This document shows, piece by piece, positions 35,882 through 45,600 of a stretch of 64,000 nucleotides of DNA (positions are counted from its first letter, which is position 1; each line of letters begins with the position of its first letter). Source of the DNA: Bolinopsis microptera (taxonomy: Eukaryota; Ctenophora; Tentaculata; Lobata; Bolinopsidae); assembly GCF_026151205.1 (NCBI RefSeq), contig NC_087075.1, positions 12,818,303 through 12,882,302 on the forward strand, in the 5' to 3' direction. The notes under the pieces are model-generated. The model did no database searches, was not told the origin of the DNA, and saw nothing but the letters and a program-made list of their open reading frames with translations. Made by a program: the position numbers and the translations under genes.

Positions 35882-37596
35882 AAGTGTTAAAGTGAAACTA
35901 ACTGTAATCGTCTCTGTTCTTGAGGAATGTCTCGTACAGATCGTGGAATATTGCGACCCGTTTCTCAAACCCTACTGTGACCTGATCCAGATTATTGATA
36001 ACAGCTGCCCAACCAGCTCGCTGTAACTCTTGATCCTGTACCTGTACAGGGGGTGAGTGAGTTGAAACACAAGGAAATATTCTTTAGTATAACACATGCC
36101 TCTAATTCTATTGTGCGAGGTAATTTGTAAAGCTCGACTTCTGGTGAAGGTTACCAATCAAATTTAAATCATATCAATACTCCGCAAGCAACCCGCCCTG
36201 GTGTATTAATACAATTGATAACGGAAAGGTATCAATGTAGATGCTATGCTTCGCTATCAATAAATTAATCAAATCGGTACTAATTGGTACAATTACGAGC
36301 TTAAATTAAATAAAACACCTCGAATAGAAACATACCAATTGGCGAGTTCGAGATAAAATGTTCTCAGAATACTTGTGGTAGTCCTTAGCAAGATCTGCTC
36401 CAAACTTTAGTGTTTCGCAAGTCTGGGAGTCTTTCAAGTACTTTTCTAAACGTTCCTGAACAAATAGGGTGTTTAGTGTTTCGCAAGTCTGGGAGTCTTT
36501 CAGGTACTTTTCTAAACGTTCCTGAACAAATAGGGTGTCCCGGGTGTTTAGTGTTTCGCAAGTCTGGGAGTCTTTCAGGTACTTTTCTAAACGTTCCTGA
36601 ACAAATAGGGTGTTTAGTGTTTCGCAAGTCTGGGAGTCTTTCAGGTACTTTTCTAAACGTTCCTGAACAAATAGGGTCTTTAGTGTTTCGCAAGTCTGGG
36701 AGTCTTTCAGGTACTTTTCTAAACGTTCCTGAACAAATAGGGTGTTTAGTGTTTCGATAATCTGAGAGTCTTTCAGGTACTTTTCTTAACGTTCCTGAAC
36801 AAATAGGGTCTTTAGTGTTTCGCAAGTCTGGGAGTCTTTCAGGTACTTTTCTAAACGTTCCTGAACAAATAGGGTGTTTAGTGTTTCGCAAGTATGGGAG
36901 TCTTTCAGGTACTTTTCCAAACGTTCCTGAACAAATAGGGTGTGTTCAGGGCATGTTCGCCATTCAGTTATTAATTATTATCAAGTTTTATTATCAAGAA
37001 CTACTACTTATTATTAGTTATTAATTATTATTAATTAAATATCAATTAAATATCAATTAATATTTCAGTGATAACTAACCTGCAGGTTGTAGTCCTGTGG
37101 TAAAGCCACGTGGGGTTGAACAATGTGACACTCAATGTTACTCTTACTAAACAGGAAGACAGGCTGGTCGAGTGAGAATGAGGTGATGTAGTGGTACAGC
37201 TGCTGGGAGGCATCCAGCGCTCTGCCATCGTGTGTTAGCAGCACCTGCAACAAACTAGTTGGTAACTAATGGTTACTAATGGTTACTTATGCAAATGGTT
37301 ACTAATGGTTACTTATGCAAATGGTTACTAATGGTAACTAATGGTAACTAATGGTTACTAACTTGGTACTATTCATTGGAACTGCAAGAGATTCAGTCAA
37401 CACACAAAATAATTAAACCACTGCAGCCACCAAAACCCTCAAACGGAACACAAGGAAATATTTCTTCACTGACCTGTTTATCAAGAGGGATATCAGCAAG
37501 GTCGGAGAGGATGACCTGGAGGTCCTGAACCCTCTTGGAGATGACACTCTGGTCTAAGGGGAAGAGCTTGCCAGCGTCCACTAGGAACACGTTCAT
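32697..37596 (-). CDS. RB1CC1: RB1CC1/FIP200-like autophagy scaffold, N-terminal half only
   Basis: Ten exons (minus): 37596-37474, 37244-37080, 36455-36336, 36041-35903, 35610-35502, 35313-35175, 34994-34829, 34264-34163, 33206-33055, 32876-32697. Phases agree throughout and give 464 aa. It starts with the ubiquitin-like fold (MNVFLVDAGKLFPLDQ; LDQPVFLFSKSNI, compare NPIFLFNKEMI in human). Then come DQELQRAGWAAVINNLD (human DEHLQHQGWAAIMANLE), LLHWIEAQDSQNSLNSLV (LLDWINVQDRPNDVESLV), IKGLEERLQQL and LIRLNWVTHC..APILYC. FIP200 scaffolds the ULK1-ATG13 autophagy-initiation complex through this N-terminal dimer region. The family's long coiled coil and C-terminal Claw domain are absent: a TAG stop follows LYCKCLG. 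Either this is a short isoform/gene, an alternative last exon, or the 3' part lies elsewhere. Arrays flank most exons. Confidence 0.88.
33214..33775. repeat. GGTAACTAAT satellite with four copies of an exon edge
   Basis: Three blocks of a 10-bp unit (33218-33300, 33368-33475, 33538-33720) alternate with about 48-bp copies of the start of RB1CC1 exon 9 plus its acceptor (real one at 33206; extra copies at about 33315-33362, 33490-33537 and 33726-33773). Each extra copy keeps the pyrimidine-CAG acceptor and about 35 bp of exon. Confidence 0.95.
34590..34830. repeat. GGTAACTAAT satellite at RB1CC1 exon 7 donor
   Basis: About 24 copies of the 10-bp unit start exactly at the exon 7 donor (34828). 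On its far side (34533-34562) lies a second copy of the last bases of exon 7, CTTGCAGGCACCAG with its GT, so the array separates two copies of the donor edge. Confidence 0.92.
35390..35490. repeat. GGTAATTATAT short array beside exon 5 donor
   Basis: About seven imperfect copies of an 11-bp unit lie just intronic of the RB1CC1 exon 5 donor at 35501. Confidence 0.75.
35837..35886. repeat. GAAAGT hexamer array beside exon 4 donor
   Basis: Eight copies of a hexamer, 11 bp from the exon 4 donor of RB1CC1. The same hexamer in the other orientation abuts an AP4M1 donor at 54012-54058. Confidence 0.92.
36411..36950 (-). repeat. 66-bp array containing RB1CC1 exon 3 acceptor, eight units
   Basis: Units begin at 36411, 36477, 36552, 36618, 36684, 36750, 36816 and 36882 (period 66, once 75). 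On the minus strand each has CCCTATTTGTTCAG (a good acceptor) followed by exon sequence coding ERLEKYLKDSQTCETLNTLFVQ. Because 66 and 75 are multiples of 3, the five acceptors nearest the exon (36455, 36521, 36596, 36662, 36728) keep the frame and would add 0, 22, 47, 69 or 91 residues. The sixth unit carries an in-frame TAA. Confidence 0.95.
37258..37365. repeat. GGTTACTAAT/GGTAACTAAT array beside RB1CC1 exon 2 acceptor
   Basis: About ten copies of the 10-bp unit, with ATGCAAATGGTTAC variants, begin 13 bp upstream of the exon 2 acceptor (37245). Confidence 0.88.
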
Positions 37597-37599
37597 CTC

Positions 37600-38460
37600 G
37601 TCCTGGATTAGTGTTCACCTGCTGAACAGAATTGTTACAATATCTCAGACACTTCTGTCAAGATTACCTGCATTAAAGATTTGGATTATGGTGGAGAGAC
37701 ACGTGACAGCAATAAACCAATCAGCATCCACTTTTTACCCATCAAATTCACTGGTTCTAAAGTTCTAAGTTTGACGACCCTCAATTTTGTGCTGTCATCA
37801 CTATTTATACGTCACTAATTGATGATATGATCATAATTGGGGGTCCCCCTTGGCCCCTTTGTCGGCCTGCCATCTTCTCCGCCAGAATCGACATCTATAT
37901 GCACATCTATGTGTATCATTCAATCTAGACGAAAGTAAGGACAGCATTCATAATAAAATAATAATATAACTTACAAATACTCACGTAATATAGTTTGTTG
38001 TCTTCACACTCTGTTGAGGACTGTGAAACGTTTTATTTCATGGTTACCATAGTTACTCATCGGTCATAAAGTCTAGAGAGATAATTACATAATTGAAGTT
38101 AAGTAAACGACAATTTACGTACATCATTTTAAATAAAAATGAATGTATCATCGTACAGGAGCTGGTGGGGCATTTCCGAAATTAAAAACGATTATATAAA
38201 TAATATCATAATATAATGAACAAAACAATTAATAAATTATATTCTGCAACAGCAACATGCTGTAAATTAAGTTATTCTAAATTAAGAAGTTTAAATAATA
38301 CATCTCTGGTCAAATACCATTATTTAAAGACAACTTAATGTCGTTCGTCAACATAACAACTTTCAACAGAGCACGATGTATTATTTTGAACTAATTACAC
38401 CACTACAAATCTATTACATTAAAGGAAAAAAATGTAATGTAACGTGATGGAAATATTTTA
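37600..38460. promoter_or_regulatory. Probable 5' region of RB1CC1 and intergenic DNA
   Basis: Upstream (minus) of the first coding exon. A CAG eight bases before the ATG (37605-37603) could be an acceptor from an upstream 5' UTR exon. No TATA box or clear start site can be named by eye. The rest is AT-rich intergenic sequence. Confidence 0.35.
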
Positions 38461-38464
38461 AACG

Positions 38465-39235
38465 GGCATATAGTCAAGGATCTGAAGACATTCCCGTCTA
38501 TATATATGTATAACTTCCGCCCCGAGGTTTGAGACAATTTTGGCTATGGTGCAGTTTTGCGCAATTGACCACGCCCTTTTCGGCGCTTTCGCGACTTTAA
38601 AATCAAAATAACTCTGCTTTTAATTGGAATTAGAAGCTCAACTTGGCTTTGAAGTTGTTCAGAATCATCACATTTAGGGGGGGGGGGGGGGGCGGGGGGG
38701 GGGGGGGGGTAAAGCACAATTTTAAAGTCACCAGACATCAAGTTGTTGAGTTAAGTGACCACACCCTTTTTTGATCTCGCGAGTCGTTATTTTCACACTA
38801 AATAGGAGATATCTCGGCTTCTGATTGAGCTAAGTGCTCATCCTGGGCACTAAAATGTTCGGAATCATCATATTAACTAGGGTAGAGCACAATTTCAAAG
38901 TCCTCGGACGTCATGTTGTTGAGTTATTAGGCAAAAACCCACTTTTACACAGTCACGAGTAGCGATTGCAGCGCTTAAAATCAAAATTACTCAGCTTCTA
39001 ATTAAAATTAGGAGCAAAATTCGGGCAGCAAAATCTCAAAATGTTCACAATTATCATATTGAGTGGGGTAGAGCATGGTTTCAAAGTCCTCAAACATCAG
39101 GTTGTTGAGGTTTTAGGCCAAACTCTATTTTTACGCTCTCGCGAGTAGCGATTACAGCGCTTAAAATGAAAATAACTCTGATTCTGATTAGAGTTAGGAG
39201 CTAAACTCGGGCAGCAAAATGTTCAAAATTAATAG
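38465..39235 (+). repeat. Left arm of long inverted repeat around TAF1B
   Basis: Starts GAAGACATTCCCGTCTATAT, followed by a CGAGGTTTGAGAC block and the CAGTTTTGCGCAATTGACCA block. It continues as three or four diverged units of about 185 bp, each with TCAAAGTCC, GTTGAG and GAGCAAAATTCGGGCAGC-like cores. A G-rich tract lies at 38678-38709. It pairs with 40640-41955 in inverted orientation. Confidence 0.9.
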
Positions 39236-40644
39236 GGTAGACTAGTATTTTTCTATCATAATGTAACCCATCTGACTTCCTCTTGTATTTCCGTTTGCCA
39301 CTGTTTTTAGGACAATCATTTTTATGTTGTTCTTCATTCTGCACAATGTGATTTTCAGATTTAACCTCAAGAACACTTGAAAACTGCTGTTTGAGTTCGC
39401 TAGTCAATTCGGAGTCTTTTAGGACTTTAACATTCTGTGATATGATGGCTTCCACCGATTTTAAGTAATCTTCGAGAGGCATGTTTAAGAAATGTTTTTC
39501 GGTGACAAAACCGTGCCTTTCCACTATAGATTTATCAACTAAATTACCTACACTGTTTTTATGCCTAGATTTAAGATATGGTAAAAACCAAATGAGCCAT
39601 GGTTCTTTGGGTGAATCAGGGTTTTCGAATTGGAAAAAGAGACGTAGAGCAGTGACAAAGCACCCCGCTATGATAAGTTCAACATTTACCATGGTTTGGT
39701 TTTCAGTCCTATAAAACATTTTGAAAAGTCCGACGCACAATAAATGGACATCATTAGCTGAGATTTCAAATTTAGTTCGAAGTCTATTGAACAGAGCTGC
39801 TAGAACACTAAAATAAAGCTTGAGTTTGGGTACATCATCTAAAATATCTGAAACAACTAGGACCCTTTCTTTCAAACTTTTTAACGTAGGTAGACTGCGA
39901 ACTCGAAGTGAACTCCCCAGAAGCTTTTTTGGTTTGAAATACTCAGGCAACAATCGAGTTGTGTTGAAATAGCACAAAGTCCCATCACCTATCCAACTCA
40001 GGATATCACAACACAGCACCGGATAGTGTATAGAAAGTAGGAATAAATACAGGATAGCCAAGTTATCAAAAATACTGATCTTATAGATATCAGTCAAAAC
40101 AACTCACAACTGGCTCCACTTTTGGCACGTTTACTGTCGTTTATAGTTCCGATCTTAGCAACGAACCGGAACCAGAGGTTTCCTACAATGTTTGTTAGCT
40201 GCTCCGGACTCCTTGACTGACGAGACCGTTGGTTTGGATCAAGAGGATTGCTTGTACGGCTTCTGTTACCGTCCATATTCTGTCTGGGATTCCAGTGGTT
40301 TTGGTGCTGTTCAAACCTTTGGCTACTCGCCTGCAACCATTTTGTATTCATTTATGACAAACGTTTTTGATATGTGTGCGATGTTATTTAACTAGACATT
40401 TGATGAGCGGGACTGATAACGGGATAAACAATTCTTCTCTCATGTTCACTTCATTTGCTCATTTGATAGAAAATCATCAAAAAGCAAATCACAAATTACA
40501 CGATTAACAGCTGTATCTATCTGGATTACATCATGACCCCTAGTAACGTCTCTACCCCAACTCACCTGACACTAGCGTTATGTTGGGTGAATATTGTATC
40601 GTCCACCACCTCCTCTCTGATGTCCTGAGACTGGGTACCAGTCT
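39201..40644 (-). pseudogene. TAF1B: TAF1B/Rrn7-like Pol I factor fragment between inverted repeats
   Basis: Exon a (40644-40566) reads ETGTQSQDIREEVVDD, the end of the TAF1B zinc-ribbon region. Exon b (acceptor near 40334) reads RVAKGLNSTKTTGIPDRIW, AILLIQTNGLVSQGV, then after a one-base frame change near 40208 EQLTNIVGNLWFRFVAKIGT (compare GPELKNDVLHNFWKRYLQK). The last part (40097-39201) reads LAILYLFLLSIHYPVLCCDILSWIGDG..CYFNTTRLLPEYF (human LAFCYLSLLWQREAITLSDLLRF..YINAFQHFPEQM) and VNVELIIAGCFVTALRLFF (cyclin fold). TAF1B is the TFIIB-like subunit of SL1, for Pol I initiation. The Cys-rich first exon is not found, the join near 40100 lacks a plausible intron, and the end runs into repeat sequence. 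I judge it a pseudogene or captured fragment. Confidence 0.7.
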
Positions 40645-41955
40645 CTAAACATTTTGCTGCCCGAATTTTGCTCCTAATCTTAATCAGAAGCCGAGTTATA
40701 TTGATTTTAAGTGCTGTAATCGCTACTCACGAGAGAGTAAAAATAGGGTTTGGCCTAATAAATCAATAACCTGATGTCTGAGGACTTTGAAATTATGCTC
40801 TACCCCACTTGATATGATAATTGTGAACATCTTAATGCCCAAGTTTAGCTTCGAACTCCAATCAGAAGCCGAGTTATACTAATTTTAAGTGTAAAGTCGT
40901 TACTCGCGAGAGCTTAAAAATATAGTTTGTCCTAATAAATAAACAACCCGATTGTCTGTGGACTTTGAAATTATGCTCTACCCCACTCAATGAGATAATT
41001 TTGAGCATTTTTCTGCCCGAGTTTAGCTCCTAACTCTAATCAGAATCAGAGTTATTTTTATTTTAAGCGCTGTAATCGCTACTGACGAGAGCGTAAAAAT
41101 AGGGTTTGGCCTAAAAACTCAACAACCTGATGTTTGAGGACTTTGAAATTATGCTCTACCCCCTTAAATGTGATAATTCTGAACACTTTAATGCCCAAGT
41201 TTAGCTCCTTACTCCGATCAGAAGCCCAGATATCTTGTATTAAGTGCGTCGATCACTACTCACGACAGCGTAAGAATAGGGTGACGCCTAATACCTCAAC
41301 AACATGATGTCTGAGGACTTTGAAACCATGCTCTACCCCACTTAATATGATAATTGTGAACATTTTGTTGCCCGAATTTTGCTCCTAATTTTAATTAGAA
41401 GCTGAGTAATTTTGATTTTAAGCACTGCAATCGCTACTCGTGACTGCGTAAAAATAGGTTTTTGCCTAATAACTCAACAACATGACGTCCGAGGACTTTG
41501 AAATTGTGCTCTACCCTAGTCCCTAGTTAATATGATGATTCCGAACATTTTAGTGCCCAGGATGAGCACCTAGCTCAATCAGAAGCCGAGATATCTCGTA
41601 TTTAGTGTGAAAATAACGACTCGCGAGATCAAAAAAGGGTGTGGTCACTTAACTCAACAACCTGAGGTCTGGTGACTTTAAAATTGTGCTCTACCCCCAC
41701 CCCCCCCCCCCCCCCGCCCCCCCCTAAATGTGATGATTCTGAACAACTTCAAAGCCAAGTTGAGCGGAGTTATTTTGATTTTAAAGTCGCGAAAGCGCCA
41801 AAAAAGGGCGTGGTTAATTGCGCAAAACTGCACCATAGCCTAAATTTCTACCCGAGCCAAATTTGTTTGTAATGGTTCCCTTAAGCTATTCCAAGTCTCA
41901 AACCCCGGGGCAGAAGTTATATAGACGAGAATGTCTTCAGACCCATGACTAATAT
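40640..41955 (-). repeat. Right arm of long inverted repeat around TAF1B
   Basis: About six diverged units of roughly 185 bp with the same cores as the left arm in opposite orientation. It ends with the CCAAAAAAGGGCGTGGTTAA and TGCACCATAGCC blocks, then CCCCGGGGCAGAAG and GAGAATGTCTTCAGACCCAT, the complement of the left outer end. Its C-rich tract (41697-41725) mirrors the G tract of the left arm. Both inner ends stop at the same point of the unit (CAGCAAAATGTT). Confidence 0.9.
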
Positions 41956-42151
41956 CATGTCCAAACCCAGGATGCACTACATGAAGAATTCGTTGTAACT
42001 TTGTTTGAAAAGCACTAATAGTCAATTAATAAATTTTCCCATGTGTCCATTATTTCATGTTTTACATCGCCGGGCCTTCACACCGTATAACAGTGAAACG
42101 TGAAAGGGAACTATAGACGAGTGAGACAGTATTGAACTTGCAACATTAGAG

Positions 42152-42157
42152 TTTATT
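42152..42157 (-). terminator. AATAAA poly(A) signal, GTF2E1
   Basis: AATAAA on the minus strand, about 140 nt after the GTF2E1 stop. It is the nearest canonical signal. Confidence 0.45.
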
Positions 42158-42213
42158 AAATACCCTTGGAATAACGTTTTAACAAGTTGAGCCCCACAAC
42201 CGGCGAGCCATGT

Positions 42214-42650
42214 GGTTACATTACCATATAAGGTAGTGTTGCTGTGGTTACATTACCATATAAGGTAGTGTTGCTATGGTTATATTACCAGCACGCTCAC
42301 ATCATGATGGAATCACAGTACTCTCGGTACTTCTGATCGTAAAGTTCTTTTTCCTTGTCCGTCATTTTAGACACGTGCTCTCCTTCAACCTCTGTCAGCG
42401 GCATGGACTTACCTGACAAGAGTCATATAAGGTAGTGTTGCTATGGTTACATTACCATATAAGGTAGTGTTGCTATGGTTACATTACCATATAAGGTAGT
42501 GTTGCTATGGTTACATTACCATATAAGGTAGTGTTGCTATGGTTACATTACCATATAAGGTAGTGTTGCTATGGTTACATTACCATATAAGGTAGTGTTG
42601 CTGTGGTTACATTACCATATAGTGTTGCTATGGTTGCTATGGTTATTGGT
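42214..42650. repeat. 31-39-bp array on both sides of GTF2E1 last exon
   Basis: Units of CATATAAGGTAGTGTTGC plus TATGGTTACATTAC lie downstream of the stop (42214-42290, about two copies) and in the preceding intron (42424-42650, about seven copies). The last exon (42297-42412) is thus embedded in the array. Confidence 0.93.
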
Positions 42651-45600
42651 TATTGGCTAAAACAAGAATCCATGCCATCAAGACGAATATCAAATAAATA
42701 ACACATGTAAATTGTTTGTAGTTAAACCAAAAGGAAAGTGCCACGAAGGGTCCATAACAAACGTCTACGTAGTGCAGCTCAAAAGTTTGAAGCGATCAAT
42801 TAACTAATCACATCAGTAATGATGTAATTAACTGATTGAATGAGTAATTATGTAATTACCCTGAACAGTAACCAGCCACTCCTCATCTTCCTCTTCTTCG
42901 TCAGGAACTGGAGAGGAGGAACCACTTGTCGGAGCTGAAGATGTCGTCATCATCTCACTCTGCGGAGGAGAAATGCTTAAAATTATTTCGTAGGCCCTAA
43001 AATAACTCCTGCAGATCCAGTCTTAACCTTAAATTGAACATAACTCACTAGCTGAAAAAGCTCTGATACGTCAGATTATAACCTGCAAGACTGACCTCCA
43101 GCTCGCCATTTTTGAGATTCAAGCAAATCGAGGATGTTCAAAGGATGTAGGATGTTCAGCTCGACAAAATACCGGTGGAAGATATTTTGTAAAGTATAAT
43201 CGTTAAAGAAGCGATTATCATCGCTGATTAAAAAAATCATTTTTTGGAAACTTGCCAACAATCTAACCTGTATTAGTTGTGAAATATAATCGTCCTTCAG
43301 CGCACTGACAGGGGTCTCCGTTCTGGAGACTTCAGCTCCAGTTAAACTATCATTAGAGTTAGTACTGTAGTTACTGTTTATTACTGTGCTCTCGGATAGC
43401 CAGATGGGGAGCTCCTTTTTCTGGGTTTCTGTCTTGTCGTTATCACCCGCAAGGTTTACCTTTATTGAATTTTCCTGTTGGAAGATAAATGTTACACTAT
43501 AAAAGGAGATTTGTTTAAACTTATAATCATAAATAGTAAATAGTAAAATCATAACTGAATCATTGCTATAACGAAGTTGATCATCCACAACAAGTTTCTG
43601 CCATCTAATTTCAGGCTAGAGCATTCGACTTTTAGTAACCAAAGCTAAGCGGATCAGAAACACTTTTAAAAGAAACATTTTAAACAGAAACACTTATTTA
43701 GTGAAAGAGAAACACTTTAAACTCACCGCATAAAGGTTATATTCTTTACGGTTGTTCTGCCACAGAGGAATGTTTTTAGTTCGTTTTTCTGCTATTTTTA
43801 ACTTTAGCGGCTCTGGCGCCAATAAATCCTCTGTAAAATGATGTAAGTTACATTTTTCAGAAGAATTATATCCAAAACACATATTCAGGGAACAGAACAA
43901 ATAAAGGGTTATTTAAAATGAAGCTGGCAGAATGCCAGAATTATGGTAGGTTGCAGAAGTCTGAGTTATACATAATACATTTTTATAGGACCAATAATAA
44001 TTCTCACCTGAAAGTTTGGTATTATCAGTTATTTTGAGGTATTCAGTAAATGATTTAGTCTGTTCGTTAAAGAGCGACACTGAACTCCTGTCTTGCAGAG
44101 TCTTTAACTGTGCCTGTGGAGAGCATTGTAACTCTTGGAGGTGGCAACATCGGTTCTTTGATGATAGTGTAAACGCGATAGCGTTAGCGATAACAAGTGC
44201 TGGATGGCATCATCCAGCGCTATCCAGCGTTAATTAGCGCTGGATGGCGCTAGCTATCGCGTTTACACTATCGCAAAAGACCCGAAACAGCTGAATCTTT
44301 TGTAGCATGACGATAAGATATATATATATATAAGATATTCGTGCACAACGTCAAAATTGAAAACAAACTGCCACTATATTACACACTATTACAATAGTAA
44401 ATAACTTATCGTGAAACTTTGATTTCATTTTGGGATATTATGGGGGACATAAAGATGGGGGTTTTTTTTTGATTCCCCAAATTTCCCCAAAATTTCTCAA
44501 CATTCTCCAAAATTCCCCAAAATTCCCTTAAAAATGACTTCTCAAATGACTTCTAAAATGACTTCCCCCAAGTTACCTCATCCTCAACTAGCTCAGTGTC
44601 GCAGTGCTGGCAGAGCAGTGTTCCTGTTTCCAGGTCTATAAGATCCTTTACATCTAGATCACTGAACCTGTGCATTTAGTAATTGATAATCTAGTAATTG
44701 ATAATTAAGTAATCGATAATTAAGTAATTCATAATTTAGTAATTCATAATTTAGTAATTCATAATTTAGTAATTCATAATTTAGTAATTGATAATTTTGT
44801 AATTGACAAATTTAAAGATAATAGAGCACCTGTGGTTTCTAAAATTCATGTACTGAAATTCCATTTGAACGGAACCTCTTTACCTCAAACTAACCTCTTT
44901 ACCTCAAACTAACCTCTTTACCCCAAACTAACCTCTTTACCTTAAACTAACCTCTTTACCTCAAACTAACCTCTTTACCTCAAACTAACCTCTTTACCTC
45001 AAACTAACCTCTTTACTTCAAATTAACCTCTTTACCCCAAATTTGGTAACTGTGATAACTAACCTAAGATAACTTGGTAACTATGGTAACTAACCTAAGA
45101 TAACCTCAAACTTGGTAATTATGGTAACTAACCTAAGATCACCTAAACTTGGTAACTATGGTAACTAACTTGGTAACTATAAACTATGGTAACTACGGTA
45201 ACTAACCTAAGATCACATGATTTACACAGGTGGAACTGACAATTCTGATGGAGCTGGTCGTCCTGATCTATCTTCTTTCTCATTCTGTCTAACTTGTACT
45301 TGACAACGTCAATAAATACTTTGTAGCTGGAACATAAAGCTGGTTAAGACTATAAAATAACTTTCAGTTCTATATCTTCCAATCGTAGTAAATTGGTGAC
45401 AAAATGTATGTTAAATCATTTGATTAGCTACTTAATTATAATTGATAACATGGTACCGGTTAGTAACCAGATAATTATTATTAAATACAAGTTCTAAACA
45501 AGGAAGGGGTTAGTTAGAGACCACAGCCCAAGTCTAATATTTCCTCCTCCCCCCCCCCCCCCCCCCCCCCCAATATAAACCTGATAAAATAGTGATTGAA

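Noticed and set aside
35820-36026. SESESESE protein at the GAAAGT array
   Set aside because: Hexamer array read in frame, running into the antisense of RB1CC1 exon 4.
36385-36891. 168-aa minus ORF of RNTKHPICSGTFRKVPERL repeats
   Set aside because: Same DNA as the RB1CC1 exon 3 array in the wrong frame; the frame coding ERLEKYLKDSQ joins the neighbouring exons in phase.
41840-42025. Possible TAF1B zinc-ribbon exon upstream of the inverted repeat
   Set aside because: The minus ORF here has no paired cysteines and lies mostly in the outer end of the repeat arm.
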